Assembly: GCF_004564355.1 (NCBI RefSeq)
Contig: NZ_CP038266.1
Location: 1,674,001 to 1,738,000, forward strand
Direction of reading: 5' to 3'
Length of the DNA stretch: 64,000 nucleotides
Source of the DNA: Microbacterium wangchenii
Lineage (GTDB): Bacteria; Actinomycetota; Actinomycetes; Actinomycetales; Microbacteriaceae
Positions 9,645-19,449 of this stretch are shown piece after piece (the stretch's first letter is position 1; each line of letters begins with the position of its first letter). The translations under genes were made by a program, and so were the position numbers. The notes beneath the pieces were generated by a model. It was not told where the DNA came from. It did no database searches and saw nothing but the letters and a program-made list of their open reading frames with translations.

Positions 9645-10511
9645 CTATCCGGCGTGCGCCTCCGACCTCCCTGTGAGCGCATCGCGGAGGGCGGAGAGGA
9701 CCTCGCTCGTGCCCGCGTCGAACTTGATGCTCGCGCGGGCGTCGGCGCGCGTGACCCCGCGGTTGATGATCACGACGGGGATGCGGCGGCGTCGGGCCCG
9801 TTCGACCAGCCGGATGCCGGAGTTGACCACGAGGGAGGAACCGGCGACCACGAGCGCCTGACTGGCGTGGACGAGCTGCTCCGCCTCGCGGAACTTCTCG
9901 GTGGGCACGAACTCGCCGAAGAACACCACGTCGGGCTTGAGCACGCCGCCGCACACCGTGCAGGCCGGGATGCGGAACCCCTCCACGCGGTCGGGGCTCA
10001 CGTCGCCGTCCGGTCCGAGCGGCAGGTCCTCGTCGACGCTCAGCCACGGATTGTCGGCTTCCACCCGTGCGGCCAGATCGCGCCGGTCGAACACCTGGCC
10101 GCAGTGCGTGCAGAACACGCGCCGCATCGTGCCGTGCAGCTCCACGACCCGTCGGCTGCCCGCTCGCAGGTGCAGGCCGTCGACGTTCTGCGTCACGACG
10201 CCGGTGGCCACGCCGGCCCGCTCGAGGTCGGCGATCGCGCGGTGCCCGGCGTTGGGCTGGGCCGCCGAGAAGGCGCGCCATCCGAGGTGGCTGCCCACCC
10301 AGTACCGGCGGCGCGCGTCCTCCCCGGCGAGGAACTGCTGCGCGGTCATCGGGGTGCGCACGGGTGCGCCCTCGCCGCGGTAGTCGGGGATGCCCGAATC
10401 GGTGGAGACCCCGGCGCCCGTGAGGATCGCGAGCCGGCGGCCGTTCAGCAGTTCGATCGCGCGCTCCAGCGCGTCCGCTGTCGCGGCATCCGGTGTGAAC
10501 ACTGCCGGCAC
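9645..10511 (-). CDS. NAD-dependent protein deacetylase, Sir2 family
   Basis: 288 aa. [15 protein letters not shown] (about residues 31-45) is the NAD-binding sirtuin signature; QNVDGLH and catalytic His in VVELHGT follow; two Cys pairs (CTHCG, CTVCG) form the zinc knuckle. Removes acyl groups from lysines using NAD. GTG at 10511 was chosen because GGGAGGTGG lies 6-7 bp upstream; the frame stays open much further but without family similarity. Divergent from the SpoU methyltransferase with a 72-bp gap. Confidence 0.9.
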   Translation of the reverse strand: MPAVFTPDAATADALERAIELLNGRRLAILTGAGVSTDSGIPDYRGEGAPVRTPMTAQQFLAGEDARRRYWVGSHLGWRAFSAAQPNAGHRAIADLERAGVATGVVTQNVDGLHLRAGSRRVVELHGTMRRVFCTHCGQVFDRRDLAARVEADNPWLSVDEDLPLGPDGDVSPDRVEGFRIPACTVCGGVLKPDVVFFGEFVPTEKFREAEQLVHASQALVVAGSSLVVNSGIRLVERARRRRIPVVIINRGVTRADARASIKFDAGTSEVLSALRDALTGRSEAHAG

Positions 10512-10583
10512 GGGCCCACCTCCCTGTTCGAGTGTAGGCGCGCGGGACGGTGGCCCTGTCGTGCTGCTGGCAGAGTGGAGGGC

Positions 10584-11393
10584 ATGCGCATCGTCGAAAT
10601 CGGGGACGCCGCCGACCCGCGGCTGGGCGACTACCGCGACCTGACGGACGTGGCGCTGCGGCGCGTGCGGGAACCGGCCGAGGGGCTGTACATCGCCGAG
10701 TCCGCCAAGGTGCTCGCGCGTGCCCTCGCGGCGGGCCACCGGCCGCGCTCGCTCCTCGTGCAGGAGAAATGGCTGGACGACGCACGGGCGCTGCTCGCGG
10801 GCGTCGAGGACGACACAGTGCCGGTGTACGTCGTGCCCGAGGAGGTCGCCGAAGGGGTCACGGGGTACGCGGTGCACCGCGGCGTCCTGGCTGCGATGCA
10901 ACGCCCGCCCCTGCGCCCCGTCGCCGACGTCGTGGCCGGCGCGCGCCTGGTCGTGATCCTGGAGGACATCGTCGATCACACCAACGTCGGGGCCGCTTTC
11001 CGCAGCGTCGCGGCGCTGGGCGCCGACGCGGTGCTCGTGACGCCCCGGTGCGCGGATCCGCTCTACCGCCGCAGCGTGCGGGTGAGCATGGGCACCGTCT
11101 TCCAGGTGCCGTGGACGCGCCTGCCGGAATGGGACGAGGCCGGTCCGCTCCTGCACGAGGCAGGCCTGCACCTGGCCGCCCTTGCGCTGTCGGCGGATGC
11201 CGTGCCGTTGGACGAGTTCGCCGCCCGTCGTCCGGACCGCGTCGCGCTGCTCCTGGGGGCCGAGGGAGACGGCCTCAGCCGGCGCGCGCTGGCGGCAGCG
11301 GACACGGTCGTGACGATCCCCATGGGCGGGGGAGTGGACTCCCTCAACGTCGCCGCGGCATCCGCCGTCGCGCTGTGGGCCCTGCGGCACTAG
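10584..11393 (+). CDS. SpoU/TrmH-family RNA 2'-O-methyltransferase
   Basis: 269 aa. N-terminal substrate-binding part (LYIAESAKVLARAL) and C-terminal SPOUT knot domain with EDIVDHTNVGAAFRS near 135, LLLGAEGDGL near 224 and IPMGGGVDSLNVAAA near 245, which form the knotted SAM site. Methylates ribose in rRNA or tRNA; exact target unknown. ATG at 10584 with GAGG upstream. Faces the alpha/beta hydrolase gene downstream. Confidence 0.9.
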   Translation: MRIVEIGDAADPRLGDYRDLTDVALRRVREPAEGLYIAESAKVLARALAAGHRPRSLLVQEKWLDDARALLAGVEDDTVPVYVVPEEVAEGVTGYAVHRGVLAAMQRPPLRPVADVVAGARLVVILEDIVDHTNVGAAFRSVAALGADAVLVTPRCADPLYRRSVRVSMGTVFQVPWTRLPEWDEAGPLLHEAGLHLAALALSADAVPLDEFAARRPDRVALLLGAEGDGLSRRALAAADTVVTIPMGGGVDSLNVAAASAVALWALRH

Positions 11394-11406
11394 TCGTGCC
11401 GGAGGT

Positions 11407-12147
11407 TCAGTCGGCTCGAGAAGCCGCTGACCGGATGACCTCGGCGAGCTCGCGAGGACGGCTCCACATGGGCCAATGCCCCGTCGGGAGGTCGACGACG
11501 TCGAGATGCTCGAGGTTTGCGACCTCGGCGAACATGGCATGGCCGGCGCGGGCCAGCTCCTGCACCTGCGCGCTCGGGATCGAGCAGCACACCAGGGTGG
11601 TCGGCACCTTTCGGCGGTCGTCGTTCGTGAGCTCGACCGGCTGACGCAGCACCGGCCCGGGCTCGGGGACGGCCCTGGTCCGAAAACGTTCGAGGACCTC
11701 TGCGCTCAGGCCTTCGAGGCTCGCCTGCTGCGCGAGGGTCTCGAGAGGCGGCAGGGGGAGCTCCGACACCGACTCGGGGAGGTCGGGCGCGAAGGCGCTT
11801 CCCGTCGCGACAGGGCCGGAATCGACCCACACCACGCGATGAACGAGCTCGGGCTGCCGATCGAGGACGAGGCTGACGGGCGCGTTCGCCCCGCTGTGTG
11901 CGACGAGGGTCGCGGGTCGATCCTCGGACACCCCGAGTCGGGTGAAGAGGTCCAGGACCGCCGCGGCCTGATCGTCGAGCGTCTTCGCGGCGCGGTCGTG
12001 ATCGTCCCCATCGAGACCGGGCAGGGTCATCGCGACCGCATCGGGGTGATCGGTGTTCAGGTGCTCGAGGACGTCATCCCACGCCCAGGCGCCCAGCCAG
12101 TGGCCGGCGATGAGGATGATGGTCGGATCGTTCGTCGTGCTGGTCAT
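11407..12147 (-). CDS. Alpha/beta hydrolase
   Basis: 246 aa. Short alpha/beta-hydrolase fold: oxyanion region GHWLGAW near residue 16, nucleophile elbow VAHSGAN near 83 (Ser), and C-terminal LPTGHWPMW near 226 carrying the catalytic His. Substrate unknown. Divergent from a WYL regulator (73-bp gap), so that regulator probably controls it. Confidence 0.8.
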   Translation of the reverse strand: MTSTTNDPTIILIAGHWLGAWAWDDVLEHLNTDHPDAVAMTLPGLDGDDHDRAAKTLDDQAAAVLDLFTRLGVSEDRPATLVAHSGANAPVSLVLDRQPELVHRVVWVDSGPVATGSAFAPDLPESVSELPLPPLETLAQQASLEGLSAEVLERFRTRAVPEPGPVLRQPVELTNDDRRKVPTTLVCCSIPSAQVQELARAGHAMFAEVANLEHLDVVDLPTGHWPMWSRPRELAEVIRSAASRAD

Positions 12148-12220
12148 GTGACCATCTTCGACGGCGCTCCGGGCAGCGGTATGTCACTATCTGTGTCATG
12201 AATCTTCTTCCGGCGGCACG
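12148..12220. promoter_or_regulatory. Divergent control region with direct repeats and an 8-residue leader ORF
   Basis: Lies between the hydrolase and the WYL regulator. TGTCA occurs twice in direct orientation, at 12182-12186 and 12194-12198. A tiny ORF (ATG 12198, MNLLPAAR, stop 12222-12224) ends inside the regulator start codon (ATGA), and the regulator itself has no clear Shine-Dalgarno sequence. Binding of the regulator here is inferred. Confidence 0.4.
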
Positions 12221-12919
12221 ATGAAGCGAGCAGAACGACTGCATGCCCTGTCGGAGACGCTGCGCCGCAGCGGATCACGGGGATGCTCCGCCGAGCGGCT
12301 GGCGCGGGAATTCGGCGTGTCCGTGCGTACGGTCAAGAGAGACCTCGCTGCGCTGGACAACAGCGGCGTGCCGGTCTGGTCTCGCCCGGGTCCGGGCGGC
12401 GGCTACGGATTGGCGGTCGGTGCGTCCCTGCCGCCGGTCAGCCTGTCCCCGGCGCAGGCCGTGGCGCTCATGGCCGCCGTGTCCGCGGCACCCGATGCCC
12501 CCTACGCGGATCTGGCGGCGGCCGGGGTGCAGAAGATCCTCGACGTCCTCGATCCCAGAACCCGCGCACGGGCCCACGAGCTGGCCGGCCGCGTCTGGGT
12601 CAACGCGATCGCGTCCTCTCCCCGCACGATCAGGTCGGCACTGGAGGAGGCGATGGCGGAGCAGCGAGTGCTCCGTATCCGCTACACAGCCAGGGAAGGG
12701 GTCACGACCACCCGCGACGTCGAACCCGTGCTGTTCGCCGCCACGAACGGCCAGTGGTACCTCGTCGGGTGGTGCCGGCTGCGCGACGCGATACGGTGGT
12801 TCGCCCTGTCGCGCATCGAGCGGGCGAGCGTGACGAAGATCGCCTGCGGCGGACATGCCGTCCACGAGGTCGGGGAACCCCCGGCGAGTGCCCGGCCGGT
12901 GCACGGCCGGGGCGGGTGA
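12221..12919 (+). CDS. YafY-type HTH / WYL-domain transcriptional regulator
   Basis: 232 aa. N-terminal DeoR-like helix-turn-helix (residues 5-50: RLAREFGVSVRTVKRDLAAL) and a WYL domain around 140-205 (VEPVLFAATNGQWYLVGWC). WYL domains bind ligands or single-stranded nucleic acid to modulate DNA binding. Divergent from an alpha/beta hydrolase, its likely target. ATG overlaps the stop of the 8-codon leader described upstream. Confidence 0.85.
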   Translation: MKRAERLHALSETLRRSGSRGCSAERLAREFGVSVRTVKRDLAALDNSGVPVWSRPGPGGGYGLAVGASLPPVSLSPAQAVALMAAVSAAPDAPYADLAAAGVQKILDVLDPRTRARAHELAGRVWVNAIASSPRTIRSALEEAMAEQRVLRIRYTAREGVTTTRDVEPVLFAATNGQWYLVGWCRLRDAIRWFALSRIERASVTKIACGGHAVHEVGEPPASARPVHGRGG

Positions 12920-12941
12920 GTCCTCGCCCCGACCTCTCCGG

Positions 12942-13922
12942 TCAGGACGACGAGGCGCCGGTGCCCTCTTCATCGGGGGCGATGCGCTCGTTGCCGGCGT
13001 CGGCGGCGCGGGCCTGTGCCTCCGCCTCCGCGGCGCGTGCTCCCGCTGCGGCAGCGGCTTCCGGGTCGGCGCCGGCCGCGGCGGCAGCAGCAGCGGCAGC
13101 GGCCGCGACGACGGGAAGGGGCTCGGGCCGCTTGGGGCGGACGTGGTCGCCGGAGGACTGGTGGCGCAGGCGGCGCAGCGCCCACGGCACGAGGTGTTCC
13201 CGTGCCCATACGAGATCGTTGGCACGGGCCGCGCGCCACGTGATGGCCGGGAGCGGATCGGGCTGCATGGGCTGCAGGTCGTTCGGCACGTGCAGGGTCC
13301 GCAGCACCATGCGGGCCACCTCGTGATGCCCGAGCGAGTTGTAGTGCAGGCGGTCGTCGTCGAAGAACCGCATGTCCTGCACGGTCTTCAGTCCCCACTG
13401 GTCGGCCACGATGCAGTCGTTGGCCGCGGCGATCGCGCGGATGTTCTCGTTGAAGATGGCGACCTTACCGCGGATGCCACGGAACACCGGCGTGAAGTTG
13501 GTGTCGATGCCGGTGAAGACCACGAGCGTCGCGCCGGTCGACGCCAGCCGCACCACGGCGTCTTCGAACATCTCCGCCACTGCGTCGGGGTCGGAGCCGG
13601 GGCGGATGACGTCGTTGCCGCCGGCGGAGAAGGTGATCAGGTCGGGATGCAGCGCGATCGCCGGCTCGATCTGGTCGGCGACGATCTGGCCGATGAGTTT
13701 TCCCCGCACCGCGAGGTTGGCGTACGCGAAGTCGTCGACCTGGGCGGCGAGCACTTCGGCGACACGGTCGGCCCAGCCGCGAATTCCGCCGGGCGAGGCG
13801 GGCTCGGGGTCGCCGATGCCTTCGGTGAATGAGTCGCCGATCGCGACGTAACGCCGCCACGGGTGCGGCTCGGTGATCGTGGGGGTGGGATCCGGGGTGG
13901 GGACGTCGGGCTGATTCGTCAT
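12942..13922 (-). CDS. SGNH/GDSL hydrolase with Ala-rich tail
   Basis: 326 aa. Block I IGDSFTEG near residue 28-35 (nucleophile Ser), block III GGND near 100, block V DRLHYNSLGH near 188 (Asp/His). An esterase or lipase acting on an unknown ester. No signal peptide, so cytoplasmic. After about residue 265 it ends in an Ala-rich, low-complexity, charged tail (a run of 11 Ala), unlike a catalytic domain. Convergent with the WYL regulator gene (22-bp gap). Confidence 0.85.
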   Translation of the reverse strand: MTNQPDVPTPDPTPTITEPHPWRRYVAIGDSFTEGIGDPEPASPGGIRGWADRVAEVLAAQVDDFAYANLAVRGKLIGQIVADQIEPAIALHPDLITFSAGGNDVIRPGSDPDAVAEMFEDAVVRLASTGATLVVFTGIDTNFTPVFRGIRGKVAIFNENIRAIAAANDCIVADQWGLKTVQDMRFFDDDRLHYNSLGHHEVARMVLRTLHVPNDLQPMQPDPLPAITWRAARANDLVWAREHLVPWALRRLRHQSSGDHVRPKRPEPLPVVAAAAAAAAAAAGADPEAAAAAGARAAEAEAQARAADAGNERIAPDEEGTGASSS

Positions 13923-14051
13923 CGTTCCTCCGATGACCCAGGCTACCGCGGGCCCTCCGACATGTCCTCGGCGGGGTGCTCCACGTCCTCGTGCGGAGGG
14001 GTCGGAACCATCGCTTAGGGTAGTGAGTCGCGCCGGTCAGGAGAGGGAGGA

Positions 14052-15962
14052 ATGTTGGACGACGACCTGATCATCGCTCCCGACCACACCTCCGACCGCG
14101 GCACCGCGAATCCGCACGACGACGCCTCCCACGAGCACGAGGGGCACTTCGGCAGCTTCGCGGCAGAGCACCTCTCACCGACCTACCCCCAGCGCGCGCC
14201 GTGGGGCACCGCCCAGCGCCTGCGCGCCTGGCAGGCCGAGGCGCTGGACGTGTACTTCGGATGCGACGGCCCCGACGGGGTGGGCAAGGGCCCGCGCGAC
14301 TTCCTCGCGGCCGCGACCCCCGGCGCCGGTAAGACGACCTTCGCCCTGCGCCTGGCGAGCGAACTCTTCCGCCGCGGCGTCGTGGACCGCATCGTCGTGG
14401 TCGCCCCCACCGAGCACCTCAAGACCCAGTGGGCCGACGCCGCCGGGCGCGTGGGGATCCGGTTGGATCCGGCCTTCAGCAACCGCCACGTCGCGCCCTC
14501 GCGGCAGTACCACGGGGTGGCGGTGACGTACGCCCAGGTCGCCGTGAACGCCGCCGTGCACGAGCGCATGACGCTGGATGCGCGCACGCTGGTGATCCTC
14601 GACGAGGTGCACCACGGCGGCGACGCGCTCAGCTGGGGCGACGCGCTCCGCCAGGCGTACCGCCGCGCGACCCGGCGCCTGCTGCTGTCGGGCACGCCGT
14701 TCCGCAGCGACACCGCCCCGATCCCGTTCGTGGAGTACCACCCGGACGCCAAGGGCATCCGCGTGTCCCGCACCGACTACGCGTACGGATACCGTCGCGC
14801 GCTGGAGGACGGCGTCGTGCGGCCGGTGATGTTCCTCGTGTACGCCGGTCAGATGCGGTGGCGCACGAAGGCCGGCGAGGAGATGGAGGCCCATCTCGGG
14901 CAGGACAACACCAAGGACATCACCTCCCAGGCCTGGCGGACGGCGCTGGATCCGAACGGGGAGTGGATCCCCGCTGTCCTGCGCTCGGCGGACCGGCGTC
15001 TGACCGAGGTCCGCCAGCACATTCCGGACGCCGGGGGCTTGGTCATCGCGACCGATCAGACCGCCGCCCGTGCGTACGCGGCCATCCTCGCCGACGTCAC
15101 CGGCGAACAGCCCACCGTCGTCCTCTCCGACGAGGCGGAGGCGTCCGCCCGCATCGAGCAGTTCTCCCAGAGCACGAGCCGGTGGATGGTGGCGGTGCGC
15201 ATGGTGTCGGAGGGCGTGGACGTGCCCCGGCTGGCCGTGGGGGTGTACGCGACGTCGGCGGCGACGCCGCTGTTCTTCGCGCAGGCCATCGGGCGTTTCG
15301 TGCGCGCGCGGCGCCGCGGCGAGACGGCCAGCATCTTCCTGCCGAACGTTCCCATCCTGCTGGCCCTCGCCGGCGAGCTCGAGCGCCAGCGCGACCACGC
15401 GCTGGACCGCGACTCCGACGACGACCAGTGGAACGCCGAAGAAGACATGATGGACGCGGCGGAGCGCGAGGAGAAGGCCTCCGACGGGCTCACCGAGGAG
15501 TTCACCTTCCAGGCTCTCGGTTCGCACGCCCACTTCGACCGCGTCGTCTTCGATGGCAAGGACTTCGGCCAGCTGGCCATCCCCGGCACCCCCGAGGAGG
15601 AGGAGTTCCTCGGGATCCCGGGCCTCCTCGAGCCCGACCAGGTGCACGAGGTGCTCATGTCGCGCGTCTCGCGGCAGTCCCGCCACCGCACCGCCCGGGA
15701 GGCCCGCGAGTCGGCCGCGCCCGCGAAGGGTGCGACGGCGGCGCCGGAGTCGACGCTGCCGCAGCCGCTGCACCGTTCCCTCAAGGAGCAGAGGCAGCTG
15801 CTGAACAGCCTCGTCGGGCTCTACGCGCGGCAGACCGGTGAGGCGCACGGGCTCGTGCACGCCGAGCTGCGGCGGCTGTGCGGCGGCCCGGCCGTCTCGC
15901 ACGCGACCGTGGCTCAGCTGCAGGCACGCATCGACCTGCTCCGCCGCCGCGTGCACTCGTGA
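14052..15962 (+). CDS. DEAD/DEAH-box helicase (type III restriction-like, superfamily 2)
   Basis: 636 aa. Walker A ATPGAGKT near residue 93, DEVH motif near 185, SGTPFRSD motif III near 217, and C-terminal helicase half with SEGVDVPRL and QAIGRFVRARR (motif VI) near 400-420. An ATP-driven nucleic-acid translocase of unknown target; common in actinobacteria outside restriction loci. Start ATG preceded by GAGAGGGAGG. The last bases overlap the start of an SRPBCC gene (GTGA). No methylase or nuclease gene lies nearby. Confidence 0.87.
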   Translation: MLDDDLIIAPDHTSDRGTANPHDDASHEHEGHFGSFAAEHLSPTYPQRAPWGTAQRLRAWQAEALDVYFGCDGPDGVGKGPRDFLAAATPGAGKTTFALRLASELFRRGVVDRIVVVAPTEHLKTQWADAAGRVGIRLDPAFSNRHVAPSRQYHGVAVTYAQVAVNAAVHERMTLDARTLVILDEVHHGGDALSWGDALRQAYRRATRRLLLSGTPFRSDTAPIPFVEYHPDAKGIRVSRTDYAYGYRRALEDGVVRPVMFLVYAGQMRWRTKAGEEMEAHLGQDNTKDITSQAWRTALDPNGEWIPAVLRSADRRLTEVRQHIPDAGGLVIATDQTAARAYAAILADVTGEQPTVVLSDEAEASARIEQFSQSTSRWMVAVRMVSEGVDVPRLAVGVYATSAATPLFFAQAIGRFVRARRRGETASIFLPNVPILLALAGELERQRDHALDRDSDDDQWNAEEDMMDAAEREEKASDGLTEEFTFQALGSHAHFDRVVFDGKDFGQLAIPGTPEEEEFLGIPGLLEPDQVHEVLMSRVSRQSRHRTAREARESAAPAKGATAAPESTLPQPLHRSLKEQRQLLNSLVGLYARQTGEAHGLVHAELRRLCGGPAVSHATVAQLQARIDLLRRRVHS

Positions 15963-16483
15963 GGGCGCGCGGCTACGACTTCACGTCGCGGTGGCGCGTG
16001 GCAGCCGGACCGCCGCAGTGCTGGTCCGCGGCCGAACGGATGCTGCGCCCCGGTGCGGCGACGTGGTGGCCGGGCGTGTCCGTGGCCGGCGCGCCGAGCC
16101 GGATGGCTCCGGGGGAGCGGATCGCCCTCGTGGTGCGCAGCCCCTTCGGCTACCGCCTGCGCGTGCACCTCACGGTCGTGAGCCTGGCGCCGGGCCGTCG
16201 CCTGGTCGTCCGCAGCGACGGCGACCTGGCGGGAGTGGGCACGGTGGAGCTGGCGCCGGCGGGCGCCGCGGCGACCGAGATCATCGTGCGATGGTGCGTC
16301 TCGACCCGGCGGCCCTGGATGAACGCGACCGCCGCCGTGCTCCGCCCCGTCTTCGTCGCTGCGCACGCGGTCGTCATGCGAGCCGGCGAACGGGGCCTGC
16401 GTCGCGCCGTGGCGCGTGCTTCGGAGCCCCGAAATGCTGGCAGTTCCGCCCTCGCGTCCGGTGCGGCTGTGCCGCGCGGATAG
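15959..16483 (+). CDS. SRPBCC (START-like) family protein
   Basis: 174 aa. GYDFTSRWRVAAGPPQCWSAAE at the N-terminus, followed by alternating beta strands, is the usual opening of polyketide-cyclase-like SRPBCC proteins that bind hydrophobic ligands. GTG start lies in the helicase stop (GTGA), giving tight coupling to a helicase, an unexpected pairing. No ligand can be inferred. Confidence 0.7.
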   Translation: MRARGYDFTSRWRVAAGPPQCWSAAERMLRPGAATWWPGVSVAGAPSRMAPGERIALVVRSPFGYRLRVHLTVVSLAPGRRLVVRSDGDLAGVGTVELAPAGAAATEIIVRWCVSTRRPWMNATAAVLRPVFVAAHAVVMRAGERGLRRAVARASEPRNAGSSALASGAAVPRG

Positions 16484-16516
16484 CGTGGAAGCATCCCCAC
16501 CAGATCGGAGCCTGTC

Positions 16517-17608
16517 GTGACGCGCGCCCCTTCCGCCCCGACCGAGAGAGATCGGCGTCGCTGGATGCGGTACCTCGTCGACGAGCGGGCTGAGGCGGGT
16601 CTGTACCGGGAGCTGGCCACCCGGCGCGAGGGTGAGGAGCGTGACATCCTCCAGGCCCTGGCCGACGCGGAGGACCGCCATGCCGCGCATTGGATGGACC
16701 TGCTCGGTGGCGAGCCCGCGCGGCTGCCGCGCCCCGGAACGGGCACGCGAGTGCTCACGTGGATGGCACGGCGGTTCGGGTGGCTGTTCGTCCTCGCCCT
16801 CGCCCAGAACGCGGAGGCGCGCTCGCCCTACGACGACGAGCCGTACGCGTCGGCCGCGATGGCGGCGGACGAGAAGGTGCACCACGAGGTCGTGCGCGGC
16901 CTCGCCGCACGGGGGCGCCGGCGACTGTCGGGCACGTTCCGGGCCGCGGTGTTCGGCGCGAACGACGGACTCGTGTCCAACCTGGCGCTCGTGCTGGGCA
17001 TCGGGGCGACCGGCGTCGCTCCGGCGTTCGTGCTCTTCAGCGGCATCGCGGGGCTCCTGGCGGGCGCCCTGTCGATGGCGGCGGGGGAGTTCGTCTCGGT
17101 GCGGTCGCAGCGCGAACTGCTGCAGGCCACCGAGCCCAACGAATACGCCGACGAGGCGCTGCCGCACCTCGACCTCGACGCCAACGAGCTGGCCCTGGTG
17201 TACCGCACGCGCGGGCTTCCGGCGGCGGAGTCGCTCGCCCGAGCGCGCCGTGTCGTGGCGGCGGCGCAGGAGACCGGCCGCGGCGCCCCGCGCGCGGGCG
17301 AGCCGGCCGCGACCGATGCGCACGAGATCGTCGGGGGCGCGTGGCGCGCGGCCGCCTCGAGCTTCCTCTTCTTCGCCTCCGGTGCCGTGCTGCCGGTGCT
17401 GCCGTGGGTGTTCGGGCTCTCCGGCCCCACCGCTGTCGTGGTCGCCCTCGTGCTGGTGGGGCTCGCGCTCCTGGGCACCGGTGCGACGGTGGGGCTGCTG
17501 TCGGGCGCGTCGCCGCTGCGCCGGGCGCTCCGCCAGCTGCTCATCGGCTACGGTGCCGCCGCCGTCACGTACGTCCTGGGGCTGGCCTTCGGGGTCGCGG
17601 TGGCGTGA
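16517..17608 (+). CDS. VIT1/CCC1-type metal transporter with N-terminal ferritin-like domain
   Basis: 363 aa. Residues 1-130 resemble a rubrerythrin/ferritin-like four-helix unit (repeated E..H patterns such as ADAEDRHAAHW and ADEKVHHEV). Residues 135-360 are the VIT domain: FGANDGLVSNLALVLG and MAAGEFVSVRSQRE motifs, with membrane helices. Members move Fe(II) or Mn(II) across the membrane; the ferritin part probably binds the metal in the cytoplasm. GTG start. Confidence 0.87.
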   Translation: MTRAPSAPTERDRRRWMRYLVDERAEAGLYRELATRREGEERDILQALADAEDRHAAHWMDLLGGEPARLPRPGTGTRVLTWMARRFGWLFVLALAQNAEARSPYDDEPYASAAMAADEKVHHEVVRGLAARGRRRLSGTFRAAVFGANDGLVSNLALVLGIGATGVAPAFVLFSGIAGLLAGALSMAAGEFVSVRSQRELLQATEPNEYADEALPHLDLDANELALVYRTRGLPAAESLARARRVVAAAQETGRGAPRAGEPAATDAHEIVGGAWRAAASSFLFFASGAVLPVLPWVFGLSGPTAVVVALVLVGLALLGTGATVGLLSGASPLRRALRQLLIGYGAAAVTYVLGLAFGVAVA

Positions 17609-17637
17609 CCCCGCGAGCCTCCTGCTCCGTCGTTCAA

Positions 17638-17701
17638 AACTCAGGAGAATCCGGCGGTTTGGGGCTCCCCGGGGCCGCGATGCAGCGGAATCTCCTGAGT
17701 T
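17638..17701. repeat. 64-nt imperfect palindrome (REP-like element, family A)
   Basis: Arms 17638-17653 (AACTCAGGAGAATCCG) and 17686-17701 are complementary at 15 of 16 positions. The 32-nt interior can form a second GC hairpin (GCGG with CCGC, GGGG with CCCC). It lies between the VIT gene and convergent gdhA. It could act as a terminator, but the size and nested stems resemble a REP/MITE-type element. Confidence 0.65.
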
Positions 17702-17723
17702 CTGCGCGGGGGTGACCGGCGGC

Positions 17724-19142
<1,419 letters not shown>

Positions 19143-19201
19143 CTATCCCCATCCCGGCCGAGCGGGAAACCGGGGGTCCGACGACCCGGTGCGGGAATGG
19201 G

Positions 19202-19227
19202 AAAAGGGCCCCTCTCGGGGCCCTTTT
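19202..19227. terminator. Strong bidirectional terminator
   Basis: AAAAGGGCCCC-TCTC-GGGGCCCTTTT: perfect 11-bp stem, tetraloop, A and T runs on both sides. It lies directly downstream of tRNA-Leu (minus strand) and upstream of gdhA, so it ends the tRNA transcript. Confidence 0.9.
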
Positions 19228-19235
19228 CACATCTG

Positions 19236-19320
19236 TGCGCGAGGGGGGACTTGAACCCCCACGCCCTATACGGGCACTAGCACCTCAAGCTAGCGCGTCT
19301 ACCTATTCCGCCACCCGCGC
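19236..19320 (-). tRNA. tRNA-Leu(GAG)
   Basis: On the minus strand the 85-nt sequence starts GCGCGGGTGGCGGAAT and folds with a 7-bp acceptor stem (one G-U pair), long variable arm typical of leucine tRNAs, and T arm GGGGG-TTCAAGT-CCCCC. The anticodon loop TTGAGGT gives GAG, reading CUC/CUU. Discriminator base is A, as in leucine tRNAs; CCA is not encoded. Confidence 0.95.
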
Positions 19321-19449
19321 ATGGGTGAAGTTGCTTGCGCAACGAAGATCGAGATTAGCACGCCGCCGGCACCCGCCGATAATCGTCGGCGCGCCCGCGC
19401 GGCGTGGCAGGGAAACGGACCGGCTGCGCCCGGCCGGTAGCGTAGGCGC

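Noticed and set aside
13050..13110. GCC-repeat region in the SGNH gene as a microsatellite
   Set aside because: It encodes an Ala-rich tail with varied codons, not an exact tandem repeat.
14052..15962. Type III restriction system
   Set aside because: Only helicase motifs are present; no modification or nuclease subunit.
19236..19320. tRNA-Leu as an integration site
   Set aside because: No integrase, no partial tRNA duplicate nearby and core genes on both sides.
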